In this document: positions 26,253-34,754 of the stretch, piece after piece | Numbering within the stretch: position 1 is the first letter of the stretch | Layout of the letters: each line of letters begins with the position of its first letter | Origin: Chitinophagaceae bacterium | GTDB lineage: Bacteria > Bacteroidota > Bacteroidia > Chitinophagales > Chitinophagaceae | DNA length: 64,000 bases | Reading direction: 5' to 3' | Assembly (NCBI GenBank): GCA_023229465.1 | Contig: JALNZE010000002.1 | Coordinates: forward strand, 248,001-312,000 | The notes under the pieces: model-generated | Seen by the model: only the letters and a program-made list of their open reading frames with translations | The model's database searches: none | What the model was told of the DNA's origin: nothing | Position numbers and translations under genes: made by a program

Positions 26253-29219
26253 TTATTTCTGCTGGGCTTGCAGCCAGGCTTTATGCAGTTTGGCAGGAAT
26301 GAATAGTATAATTTGATTGCCGGGGTTTTTAGCGTTGTCAAAAGCCGGAGTCATAGTAAGGATGATGGGCTGCTTAACAAAATGGTTAAGCGCTGCAATA
26401 CGTTTTTTTATTAATTCCATGCCATGACTTTTGTGTTCACTATTTTCTTTTAATGCACGGCTGTTTGCAATGCCAATACCATTATCGGTAATGGTGATCA
26501 ATAGATTTTCATCTTTCTCTTTTAGATCAATTATCAGTTCCCCCATAATAACTGAAGGCATTATGCCATGCAGCAATGCATTTTCCAAAAGGGGTTGCAG
26601 CATCATTGTGGGTATTATCCAATGATCAATATCCAGGCTTTCATCAACAGTAATACGGTAAGAAAACCGGTTGGTAAACCGCATTTGCTCTAAACGCAAA
26701 TAAATCCGTACATTTTCCAGTTCCTGTTCCAGGGGAATAAAGGATTGCTGGGCCGCTTCAAAGTTTTTACGGATGAGTGAAGCAAAATCAGTGAGATAGC
26801 GATTGGCGCTTTGCCTGTCCTGTAGGTTAATATAATGCTGAATGCTGTTGAGTGCATTAAACATAAAATGCGGGTTCATTAAGGAAGTAAAGGCCTGTTG
26901 TTCCAGTGAGGCTGTTTGCACGCCGGCGATTTCTTTAGCCAGTTTGGTTTCTTTTCTTTTTTTCTGCCAAAGGCTTATCAGGTAAATGGTTAGTAATTGT
27001 ATGCCTATGGCAATTACCAGCCAGAACCAGGCTGCTTTCCAAAAAGGTGTGGCAATGTTAAACTGAACGGTAAGTATTTTATCACTGATATTTTCATTTA
27101 CATCCACGGCTCTCACCTGCAAAGTATGGCGACCATTATTGAGCTGAAGGTTCAGGGTATTCTCATCTAAAGTAATCCAGTTCTTATTATTATCCAATGT
27201 GTACTGGAGATTTTTGAAGTGGCCGCTCAATTCGATACCTGCAAACCGGATAAGAATATTTTGCTGATGATAACCAAGATCATATTTATTTGTGATGATT
27301 GTATCACGTTGATTAATGCTAACGTTTATTATTTGAATGGGAATATTAAATACAGGAATAGAAATGCCGGCAGGTATCACCGAAATACCATTGGCGGTGG
27401 CTGCATAAACGGTATCGTTCCGGTAAAGCATTTCGTTGATCACATTACTGGTTAGTCCATCATTTACAGACAGGTGTTGCATGGTATAATTAACTTCATT
27501 ATCCTGCAACGTATAGTTAATTACACTTATACCTCCGGCAGTGCCTAACCAAACCTGCCCAGGTCTTGCCGCCGTTATACTGCGGGATGAATTATTGATA
27601 ATGCCTTCCCTTTCTGTAATATGAAGCAATACTTTATCATCTTTTAGCGCTACTATACCATTGCCGGATGTGGCCATCCATAGCAGGTTATCGGCTGTGG
27701 TACAAAGTGCAACAACATTCTCGTTTAGCAATGGATCGCTCTGTTTGAATGCAACCTTGCTGTTATTAATATAATCATATTTATATAAACCATCTGTAGA
27801 TCCAAGATAAATTGCGCCATTATTTGCTTTAACCAATGCTGTTACCCTCTTAAAAGCCTGGAACAGTAAAGTAACTTTTCCTGTGCGGGTATTTAGTTTT
27901 TGCAGTCCCCCGATAACGCCGGTAATAATAGTGCTGTCATTGTAATTAATGGCCGTTTTCGCATAAAACAGGTTGGCTATTGGAGTTGTGATCTGTTTTG
28001 TAAAATTTACAAAAACACCAGCTTCGGAAAAGGTGAAGATTTTATTTTGTGACAGAAGTATCTTACGTTGCCTGAAGATGGCTCTGCTTTTTTGAGGGCT
28101 TGAATGAATTGTAAATGCATTACCGTTGGTTTCCAATACTTCCCCATAATAATTGCCGGCCAGTAATGTGCCATCCTGCTTACGGGCAATACTTAAAAAA
28201 TTGGTGTTACTGAAATCACCGGGCATGCTAATATTATCAAATTGTCTTTTTTTATAGAGTATTAATCCTTTATCAATGGTACTTACCCATATATTTCCCT
28301 TACTATCGTTATACAGGGAGTTAGGCGCATATTTACCGCTGATAATAAACTGCTGTTGCAAAGTGTTTTTGTCAAAAACATATATTTTACCTGAGTAGCT
28401 ATAAAGGTTTATATAAGAACCTGTAAGACTAAAAATAAAAAAAGGTTCCGGAATATTAATAGAATCAAGCTTAAAACGAATGGGGTGAATGCCAATATTG
28501 GAATAGATATAGCATTTTTTCTTAACACCGTTGAATACATAGAGTTTTCCATCATCAATGCCCGGCCCCGGGTGATCAGAAAAGCTGTTGCTCCTTATGA
28601 CTATACTGTCTATACACCTCCCCCCCTGTATATGGAAGATTCCTGATTGATATGTTTTTAGCGTGGTGTTGTAAATTACGGAGCCAAATCTTAATTGAGA
28701 GCCATCATCATTTTCTTTGATCAGAAAATTAATGTCTTTCCTTTCCGTATTATATTCAATGAGCTTTTTATTCCTGAAAATAAAGGACCCTTTTTCATTA
28801 TAATACATCACGCCACCGTTTTGTAATGCATAAACATACATGATTCCGGTACCGGAAACCTTCGCTAAATTGCTATCTTCTTTTGCATTAATAAACCTGT
28901 TTTTCACTTCATCAAAATAAGCAGGGCTTTGTTTAAAACAGCTTACCCAAATACGGCCATTTTTCTCTTTTACAACTGCCAGCACCTCATTATCCGGCAA
29001 GCCTTGCCGGATGGTAAATACCTGGAAGCGCTTTCCGTCAAATCTTGCAATGCCGGCATCAGTCGCTATCCATAAAAAGCCTTTATCATCCTCAATACAC
29101 CCGTAAATAAAATTGCTGGGTAAGCCATCATTCACCGTAAAGGCAGTATAGTTTGCCTGCTGCGCCTGGCAGGTAATGATCATACAAAAAATAAGTAACC
29201 ACGAAACGATAAAACGCAT
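26253..29219 (-). CDS. Beta-propeller sensor histidine kinase, LytS/YehU type
   Basis: 988 residues; start placed at ATG 29219 before a signal peptide (GTG 29228 rejected). A periplasmic sensor of two seven-bladed propellers is suggested by recurring blades such as DGLPSNFIYGCIEDDKGFLW and DGLTSNVINEML (about 20-620), then a Y_Y_Y-like domain (about 640-720), one membrane helix (about 725-750) and a His_kinase domain: MNPHFMFNALNSI with phospho-acceptor His784, LQPLLENALLHG and DNGIGI. This is the half-hybrid architecture without REC domain. The LytTR regulator lies 41 bases upstream, so this is a complete two-component system. The signal sensed is unknown; by analogy it may be a polymer or breakdown product in the periplasm. 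Confidence 0.9.
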   Translation of the reverse strand: MRFIVSWLLIFCMIITCQAQQANYTAFTVNDGLPSNFIYGCIEDDKGFLWIATDAGIARFDGKRFQVFTIRQGLPDNEVLAVVKEKNGRIWVSCFKQSPAYFDEVKNRFINAKEDSNLAKVSGTGIMYVYALQNGGVMYYNEKGSFIFRNKKLIEYNTERKDINFLIKENDDGSQLRFGSVIYNTTLKTYQSGIFHIQGGRCIDSIVIRSNSFSDHPGPGIDDGKLYVFNGVKKKCYIYSNIGIHPIRFKLDSINIPEPFFIFSLTGSYINLYSYSGKIYVFDKNTLQQQFIISGKYAPNSLYNDSKGNIWVSTIDKGLILYKKRQFDNISMPGDFSNTNFLSIARKQDGTLLAGNYYGEVLETNGNAFTIHSSPQKSRAIFRQRKILLSQNKIFTFSEAGVFVNFTKQITTPIANLFYAKTAINYNDSTIITGVIGGLQKLNTRTGKVTLLFQAFKRVTALVKANNGAIYLGSTDGLYKYDYINNSKVAFKQSDPLLNENVVALCTTADNLLWMATSGNGIVALKDDKVLLHITEREGIINNSSRSITAARPGQVWLGTAGGISVINYTLQDNEVNYTMQHLSVNDGLTSNVINEMLYRNDTVYAATANGISVIPAGISIPVFNIPIQIINVSINQRDTIITNKYDLGYHQQNILIRFAGIELSGHFKNLQYTLDNNKNWITLDENTLNLQLNNGRHTLQVRAVDVNENISDKILTVQFNIATPFWKAAWFWLVIAIGIQLLTIYLISLWQKKRKETKLAKEIAGVQTASLEQQAFTSLMNPHFMFNALNSIQHYINLQDRQSANRYLTDFASLIRKNFEAAQQSFIPLEQELENVRIYLRLEQMRFTNRFSYRITVDESLDIDHWIIPTMMLQPLLENALLHGIMPSVIMGELIIDLKEKDENLLITITDNGIGIANSRALKENSEHKSHGMELIKKRIAALNHFVKQPIILTMTPAFDNAKNPGNQIILFIPAKLHKAWLQAQQK

Positions 29220-29260
29220 TAATAACACTGGTTTGGGTAATAATGTATAAAATGAAATGT

Positions 29261-30037
29261 TTATTTACCAAACATCAAACTGCCTGTCTTCATTTTTTCC
29301 AGGAAAGTATCCAGTTGCCTGCGGCTGATGCTCCACTGGTTGCCATCTGTCATTTTTACAACACCGCCATCTGTGGTGCTGTATTCTTTTATATATCGCA
29401 GGTTTACGATATAGGATTTATGTATCCTTGCAAATTGTGTTTGATCAAGCAATTCTTCAAAATCCTTCAGGGTTTTACTGATCACCAGTTTTTGCATGTT
29501 ATTCATGTGTATAATGGTGTAATTACTGTCGGCCTGCAATGACACCATATCATCCACCTCTATAAAACTAATGCCACCCAATTGAGGCAGTGCGATTTTT
29601 TTGGGTGGCGTTTTTTTATTGACCGATTGCAGAAGATGCTCTAACAACTGCCGGTTTTGTTCCGCCGCCACAGGACTGCTTAGCGAACGCTTTACTTTTT
29701 CCACTGCGGTTTGCAGTTCATCAATATTAACGGGCTTTACAATATAATCCAATGCACTTGCCTTAATGGCTTGTATGGCATATTCGTTATAAGCGGTTAC
29801 AAAAACCACTTTAAAGTTTTGTGTAACAAGGCTGCTTAAAAACTGAAAGCCATTTTCGCCGGGCATATTAATGTCCAAAAAAATAACATCGGCAGTATGC
29901 CGTGCTAACCAATCTCTTGCCTGTACCGCATTAACTGCCTTTCCGATTACTTCTACACCCTCACAATCATGCTGAAGCATAAAATGTAAGCTCTCCAGAT
30001 TGTTAACCTCGTCATCAACCAGCAACGCTTTCATCAT
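29261..30037 (-). CDS. LytTR family response regulator
   Basis: 258 residues, start at ATG 30037 (TTG 30046 rejected; ATG 30034 is also possible). A receiver domain (about 1-120) has the acidic pair DDE, the phospho-acceptor Asp55 in FLDINMPG and the KPVN loop. A LytTR DNA-binding domain (about 150-250) shows FARIHKSYIVNLRYI and the terminal GNQWSISRRQLDTFL. LytTR proteins bind pairs of 9-base direct repeats about 21 bases apart, a geometry seen upstream of this gene itself and of two neighbouring envelope units. It is the first gene of the regulator-kinase-WG lipoprotein unit. Confidence 0.93.
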   Translation of the reverse strand: MMKALLVDDEVNNLESLHFMLQHDCEGVEVIGKAVNAVQARDWLARHTADVIFLDINMPGENGFQFLSSLVTQNFKVVFVTAYNEYAIQAIKASALDYIVKPVNIDELQTAVEKVKRSLSSPVAAEQNRQLLEHLLQSVNKKTPPKKIALPQLGGISFIEVDDMVSLQADSNYTIIHMNNMQKLVISKTLKDFEELLDQTQFARIHKSYIVNLRYIKEYSTTDGGVVKMTDGNQWSISRRQLDTFLEKMKTGSLMFGK

Positions 30038-30091
30038 GCCCGGCAAATTAAGATTGTAAGGTACAGACTATAGACGCCACATTGTAAACAG

Positions 30092-30141
30092 GTGCGTAAA
30101 TACTTGTAATGATTGAGTAAAGATTAGAATGGGTGAGTAAA
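30092..30141 (-). promoter_or_regulatory. Candidate autoregulatory LytTR site: three 9-base repeats at 20-21-base spacing
   Basis: Plus-strand copies GTGCGTAAA (30092-30100), TTGAGTAAA (30113-30121) and GTGAGTAAA (30133-30141); read on the minus strand they share TTTACnCA. Start-to-start distances are 21 and 20 bases. The site ends 55 bases upstream of the regulator start codon. Confidence 0.5.
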
Positions 30142-30168
30142 CGGGAACTGAATAACCTTACCCTGCCG

Positions 30169-31119
30169 TTATTTTTTTCTGATTACAACCACCGCCGGCA
30201 CTGCCCGCTGCCCCTCTTTATCGCTTGGGGTGATGGTTTGTTTGCCATTAATCAATAAGCAGCTACTACCTCCGCCATCTAAATTCAAGGCTTCTATACA
30301 ACCTATCTGTTGCAGCATTTGTGCCTCTTGTATGAGTGAGGCGCCTTCCGCTTTTCCGGGGAAACGACCTTCAATCACCATTAATATCAATTTATCATCG
30401 GCCGTATAACCCATCGCGGTGCGTGGATGTTTATCATTAATGGCTTTACCCGCGAATTTCAGTTCTTCATTATTGGTAATTTGTATCTCACCATTTTGTA
30501 CCAATACCGGGCCACCGCCTACTGCTGTTCGCATTTTCCATTTTTTAAACCCACCATACCGCAACATCTCAGCTTTTGTATGTTGTGGTACAGAATCTTT
30601 CAGTGTATGGATAACCCGTTGACTTGCATAAGCATACCTATCAGCAGAATCTGTATATAACCAGGCAATATCCGCTCTTCTTCTTTTATCTATACCAATA
30701 GCGCTTCCAAAAACATGACGATAGGTAAGGCTATCCCTGCCTTTACCCGTAAGGGTATGCACTTGATAAGCCTTTATGTTCCCGTCTTTGATTACTACAT
30801 TCAGGTTCCTGTTATGCACAAACTCAAAAAAAGTAGTATTCATTACCAATAATGGTTTTTGTTCCTGTTCAAAAAATTGAGCAGGGGTATATCTTTTACC
30901 ATTGCCAACCTGTGTAGTAAACTCAACCAACCTGTCTTTTAAATCAACGCTAACATAATAAGCGATATTGGGTTTCCCTTCTGTAGAATCATGGGTTGCA
31001 TATACATGCATAGCAGCAGGTAAAGGCTGAAAAAGAGAATCAACATTCTTCCATTTCCATTGCGCATTGGCCATTATGGATAAAAGAAGGAAAGAAATCA
31101 TTAGTCGCTGAAATTTCAT
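30169..31119 (-). CDS. Secreted phosphodiester glycosidase (NAGPA-like domain) family protein
   Basis: 316 residues with a signal peptide (ISFLLLSIMANAQ). The NAGPA-like fold is indicated by PLLVMNTTFFEF, AVGGGPVLVQNGE, HPRTAMGYTADDKLILMVIEG and the closing LNLDGGGSSCLLINGK. The family includes the enzyme that removes terminal N-acetylglucosamine from phosphodiesters, and bacterial exopolysaccharide or spore proteins; here periplasmic glycan or wall-polymer processing is inferred. It starts 11 bases after the terminator that follows lipA, so its transcript either reads through that hairpin or starts within lipA. Confidence 0.88.
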   Translation of the reverse strand: MKFQRLMISFLLLSIMANAQWKWKNVDSLFQPLPAAMHVYATHDSTEGKPNIAYYVSVDLKDRLVEFTTQVGNGKRYTPAQFFEQEQKPLLVMNTTFFEFVHNRNLNVVIKDGNIKAYQVHTLTGKGRDSLTYRHVFGSAIGIDKRRRADIAWLYTDSADRYAYASQRVIHTLKDSVPQHTKAEMLRYGGFKKWKMRTAVGGGPVLVQNGEIQITNNEELKFAGKAINDKHPRTAMGYTADDKLILMVIEGRFPGKAEGASLIQEAQMLQQIGCIEALNLDGGGSSCLLINGKQTITPSDKEGQRAVPAVVVIRKK

Positions 31120-31130
31120 AAATACCCAAT

Positions 31131-31154
31131 AAAAAACGTCAGGGAATCCTGACG
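31131..31154 (-). terminator. Rho-independent terminator or attenuator after lipA
   Basis: A 7-base-pair perfect stem (CGTCAGG at 31137-31143 with CCTGACG at 31148-31154) and a 4-base loop, followed on the minus strand by six T. The next start codon (31119) is only 11 bases beyond the T-run. Confidence 0.75.
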
Positions 31155-31164
31155 CGATGAAAAA

Positions 31165-32091
31165 TTAAATGATTGCCGCTTGTTTTTCCTCCATCCATTT
31201 ATTTCTGCCATAGCCCTGCAGTACATGCTTGTCGCTATGATAAGATGAACGAACCAACGGACCACTTTCTACATAATCAAACCCAAGCTGATAGCCTATC
31301 TTACGTAATTCCGCAAATTCATCCGGATGCACAAAACGTTGTAACGGTAAATGTTTTTTAGTAGGTTGAAGGTATTGACCCAGGGTTAACACATCGGTAC
31401 CAACTGAAACAAGATCCTTCATGGTTTGAATCACTTCTTCTTTTGTTTCACCAAGACCCAGCATCATACCTGTTTTGGTGCGCATACCACCCTGTTTCAG
31501 CATTTGCAATACTTCCAGGCTACGCCTGTATTTGGCCTGTACACGAACCTGGCGTGTTAGGCGTTCACAGGTTTCCATATTATGACTCACTACCTGTGGC
31601 GCTGCAAGGATGATGCGTTGTACCTGTTCAGCCTTACCCTGAAAATCAGGAATCAGTGTTTCCATGGTGGTATCCGGATTGAGTGCCTTAACGGCTTCAA
31701 TAGTATTGTACCAGATAATGGAACCACCATCTTTTAACTCATCGCGATCAACACTGGTTAACACGGCGTGTTTCACTTTCATCAGGTGTATTGCCCCGGC
31801 TACCCGCTGTGGCTCATCCCAATCTACTGCTTCCGGTCTTCCGGTAGCTACGGCACAGAACCCACAACTTCTTGTACATATATTGCCCAATATCATAAAA
31901 GTTGCCGTTCCTTCTCCCCAGCATTCACCCATATTGGGGCAATTGCCACTTTCACAGATGGTGTGTAATTTATGGGTATCAACCAGTCCACGAACATGCT
32001 GATAGCTTTCGCCGATAGGCAATTTTACCCGAAGCCAGTTAGGCTTTTTTAATATAGTATTGTTGGGGGGGGCTATGGGTAACTCTTGCAT
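31165..32091 (-). CDS. lipA: Lipoyl synthase
   Basis: Radical SAM enzyme that inserts two sulfurs into protein-bound octanoyl groups. 308 residues. Both iron-sulfur motifs are visible: the auxiliary cluster motif with CESGNCPNMGECW at about 47-59, and the radical SAM motif CTRSCGFC at about 72-79, followed by the characteristic LTSVDRDEL. The conserved C-terminal RSSYHSD is present. The call is firm. It serves the pyruvate dehydrogenase complex, one subunit of which (pdhB) is at 52054. It is followed by a clear terminator. Confidence 0.97.
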   Translation of the reverse strand: MQELPIAPPNNTILKKPNWLRVKLPIGESYQHVRGLVDTHKLHTICESGNCPNMGECWGEGTATFMILGNICTRSCGFCAVATGRPEAVDWDEPQRVAGAIHLMKVKHAVLTSVDRDELKDGGSIIWYNTIEAVKALNPDTTMETLIPDFQGKAEQVQRIILAAPQVVSHNMETCERLTRQVRVQAKYRRSLEVLQMLKQGGMRTKTGMMLGLGETKEEVIQTMKDLVSVGTDVLTLGQYLQPTKKHLPLQRFVHPDEFAELRKIGYQLGFDYVESGPLVRSSYHSDKHVLQGYGRNKWMEEKQAAII

Positions 32092-32107
32092 TGATAATAC
32101 TTATTGA

Positions 32108-32121
32108 GCGTTTGGCGTTTG
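32108..32121 (+). repeat. Heptamer tandem repeat (GCGTTTG x2)
   Basis: Two exact head-to-tail copies at 32108-32114 and 32115-32121, followed by a degenerate third unit (GAGTTGC). Located in the 46-base gap between two minus-strand genes. Confidence 0.5.
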
Positions 32122-32137
32122 GAGTTGCAAAAATAAC

Positions 32138-32965
32138 TTACTTTCTCTTACCAAAAACAAGCGAGATATAGGCGTTGAAAAAGAGTTTATTCTCTTTATT
32201 GAGCAGCAGGATAGGCATGACTTTCGTATAATATTCAGCATTTACACCAACTTCCATGGCTGAAAGCACTTCATTATACCGGCCATAATCAAAACGAAGC
32301 GCCGCTCTGGCATGTACGCCGGGTACAAAATTAATTTCATTGAACCCCTTTCCAAAACTACCTTTTCCCAGTATGATTGTTGGATCGAGAAATAGATTAT
32401 CGTTGCTATTGTATTTGATTTGCTCCTTGGTATTGGTAACCGGATTTTGTATCTCTAAATAATAAGGTTTTAACAGTCCGGCAGAAAAACCGCCGCCATA
32501 AATGGCAGATACCGCCACCCCATTTTTATTGCCTTTACCTCCAATCAGGGTCTGCTTACCAAGACCTGCTTTAAGATAATAAAAATTGTTTTGCTTACCG
32601 TATATATAGCTCGAGATGATTAAAAAGCCCTGAGAGGCGCTAAGGGTGGGCACTTTTTCTTCTTTAGGATGCTTTCGTTCGCCCAACTCAAGCCACCATA
32701 AATTGGTTTTGGTGATGGTTTTGTATTTGCCACGTTCATAAAATATACTCCAGGCATCGGTATTGAATTTAACGCCAAATGCACTTTGTTTCTGATAAAT
32801 TAAGGCTCCTTCTTCTTCCTGCTTAATAAGCTGGTTGATCTTTTCTCTACGCTCTGCCTTCTGCTGCTGTTTCAGGTCAGCGGCAGCAGATTTCACTTTC
32901 TGTTGGGCAGATGCAAAAACCGAACTCAATAGAATTGTTATAAAAAATAGCTTCTTCACTAACAT
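32138..32965 (-). CDS. Exported outer-membrane barrel-like protein of unknown function
   Basis: About 275 residues, starting at ATG 32965 in front of a signal peptide (KKLFFITILLSSVFASAQ). A short Lys/Gln/Glu-rich coiled-coil-like segment (about 22-55) is followed by beta-rich sequence with repeated Gly-aromatic strands (NNFYYLKAGLGKQ, VSAIYGGGFSAGL, HARAALRFDYGR) that could form a small barrel. No named family is recognised, though similar proteins are common in Bacteroidota. It is divergent from the OsmC gene with only 38 bases between start codons. Confidence 0.7.
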   Translation of the reverse strand: MLVKKLFFITILLSSVFASAQQKVKSAAADLKQQQKAERREKINQLIKQEEEGALIYQKQSAFGVKFNTDAWSIFYERGKYKTITKTNLWWLELGERKHPKEEKVPTLSASQGFLIISSYIYGKQNNFYYLKAGLGKQTLIGGKGNKNGVAVSAIYGGGFSAGLLKPYYLEIQNPVTNTKEQIKYNSNDNLFLDPTIILGKGSFGKGFNEINFVPGVHARAALRFDYGRYNEVLSAMEVGVNAEYYTKVMPILLLNKENKLFFNAYISLVFGKRK

Positions 32966-32980
32966 TTGATTTGTTACTTG

Positions 32981-32988
32981 TAAATTTA
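32981..32988. promoter_or_regulatory. Palindromic -7-like box between divergent genes
   Basis: TAAATTTA is its own reverse complement and matches TAnnTTTG at 7 of 8 positions on each strand. It lies exactly midway, 15 bases from the first base of each start codon (32965 minus, 33004 plus), so one element could serve both directions. Confidence 0.35.
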
Positions 32989-33003
32989 TGGCAAAATGAT
33001 ACA

Positions 33004-33408
33004 ATGACTTCACAAATTATTTACAATAGCGACCTCCGTACCACCGCTATGCATATCCAGAGCGGAACCAACATCGAAACCGACGCCCCCACCGATAACC
33101 AGGGTAAAGGAGAACGGTTCTCCCCTACTGACCTCGTTGTAACCGCTTTGGGTAGCTGCATGGTAACAACCATGGCCATTAAGGCCCGCACTATGAATAT
33201 CCTCCTGGATGGCACCCGTTTGGATATAACTAAAATTATGGTGAGCGATCCACGCCGGATAGGCAAAATTATTGCCCATGTTTTTTTCCCGCCCGGATTA
33301 AATCTTGATGACAAACAAAAAGAAATCCTTGAGAAAACGGCCCGTACCTGCCCCGTTGAAAGAACTTTACACCCGGAGGTTGTACTCGATATGGAATTCA
33401 ACTGGTAA
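33004..33408 (+). CDS. OsmC family protein
   Basis: 134 residues, starting at ATG 33004; the longer reading from TTG 32971 runs into the opposite gene's start and adds no family sequence. OsmC/Ohr-fold proteins reduce organic hydroperoxides through two cysteines: here Cys in ALGSCMVTTMA (about residue 48) and Cys in ARTCPVERTLHP (about 114). The strand pattern and the glycine-rich start fit the YhfA/OsmC-like branch. Cytoplasmic. The stop codon directly abuts the stop of the DUF2851 gene on the other strand. Confidence 0.9.
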   Translation: MTSQIIYNSDLRTTAMHIQSGTNIETDAPTDNQGKGERFSPTDLVVTALGSCMVTTMAIKARTMNILLDGTRLDITKIMVSDPRRIGKIIAHVFFPPGLNLDDKQKEILEKTARTCPVERTLHPEVVLDMEFNW

Positions 33409-34683
33409 TCAGAGTCCGTTTTTCAGAATTTTGTTGCCTATCGCACAATCCAGGCAACGCTTGTGTACACAATAATAATTTGTTAATTCTATCAATGCCT
33501 GTGAATCAAGCGCCGATTTGTTACCAATTCCATCTACCTGCCATTGCCTGGTAATCCGGTTTTGCTCTGCAGGTAACTGATGCAACCATTGAATGCATTT
33601 TTCCGTATACGTTTCATCCTGATGGTATAAACCATAGGCAAACAAAAGGGGTATCACCGTATTAATCAGAATATTTTCTGCCATCTGTTTACCCAGATGC
33701 TTGGGTTGAAAGGCTGACAATTCATCAAACCGGTAATGATCATTCCAGTAATCATTGGCTGTTACCATGAATAGTTCCAGTGCATTTCCCAATTGGTTAA
33801 TCACTTTTATTTTTGAAAAAAGATGTGATGAATAAAAAGTTAACATGGCCAGTTGCGCCAACCGGAGTGTAGGGAAAGCCGCGGGCCGCATCCGTAAAAA
33901 AGCCGGTTGTTTGTTTACTGCCTGTAACTTATATTTTTTCTTCAGAAAAAGATACTCCCGCTGTAACATAACTGCATACTTTTCTTTGTACTGTCCGGAT
34001 AAAAGATTGGCCTGGCCAAGCAATAAAGCCTCCAGTTGATGTATTTGATTTTTGTGTTTGGCCAGGAGGGTAATCGGAATACTTTTGGCTACCTGTTCAA
34101 ACAAATGGCTGTTTATTTTATTGCCAAAATTGGCAGCCAGCAACCACCAGCAAACTTCTTCCCAATGGTTATTGGATTGTTCCAGCACAGCCAATACATT
34201 CGCCGATTTTCTTTCCAGCCTTTCAGCCACTAACCGCTCTTTCCAGGCCGTCCATCCCAGTTGATTGAGTGAGGGCAAAAAGCCATGGCAGGGAACTGGT
34301 TGTTTGGTTACCATCATGGACCGATACCTATCCAGCAGTAAGGCAGAGATACGTGATGCCAATACAAAAGTGGGTATCCGATTATCAAAATCATCTGTAA
34401 CAGGCTGATCATCTTCCCATACTACATGAAGAATGATATTGGAATAACGGATATCTGTTTCATGCCGGTGTTTGTACCAATCTGATGAACGCAGGTGCAG
34501 TTCGATGTTGCCGGCCCAGGTGGTTTGACCAATGCGGATAAGGGCCTCCGAAAAGTCAGGCCCCTGGTGAAGGTTGAGGATTCCGGGCTTTTCAATAAAC
34601 AAGGTTTCTCCCTGGGTGGTGGTACACTGCTGTTTTTGGTAGTATTGAAACTGCCAGATAAATTGTAGCAATTTTTCATTCAT
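33409..34683 (-). CDS. DUF2851 family protein
   Basis: 424 residues. The N-terminal segment has the family's hallmark layout (LLQFIWQFQYYQKQQ, LHQGPDFSEALIRIG, GNIELHLRSSDWYKH, NIILHVVWEDD), which looks nuclease-like but is not experimentally defined to my knowledge. The C-terminus ends in a four-Cys pattern (YYCVHKRCLDCAIG) that could bind metal. It is cytoplasmic by composition. It is the last gene of a co-directional string that begins with ferredoxin at 37546. Confidence 0.85.
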   Translation of the reverse strand: MNEKLLQFIWQFQYYQKQQCTTTQGETLFIEKPGILNLHQGPDFSEALIRIGQTTWAGNIELHLRSSDWYKHRHETDIRYSNIILHVVWEDDQPVTDDFDNRIPTFVLASRISALLLDRYRSMMVTKQPVPCHGFLPSLNQLGWTAWKERLVAERLERKSANVLAVLEQSNNHWEEVCWWLLAANFGNKINSHLFEQVAKSIPITLLAKHKNQIHQLEALLLGQANLLSGQYKEKYAVMLQREYLFLKKKYKLQAVNKQPAFLRMRPAAFPTLRLAQLAMLTFYSSHLFSKIKVINQLGNALELFMVTANDYWNDHYRFDELSAFQPKHLGKQMAENILINTVIPLLFAYGLYHQDETYTEKCIQWLHQLPAEQNRITRQWQVDGIGNKSALDSQALIELTNYYCVHKRCLDCAIGNKILKNGL

Positions 34684-34754
34684 GATTTACCGCTTTTATT
34701 GCGGGAAACGAAAAATTACTAACTAAAGGAGCGCGATAAATACCTGATTTTCGT

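Noticed and set aside
30151..30174. AATAAC...GTTATT followed by T-run as a plus-strand terminator
   Set aside because: No plus-strand gene ends nearby and the stem is only six A/T-rich pairs; it overlaps the stop of the NAGPA-like gene.
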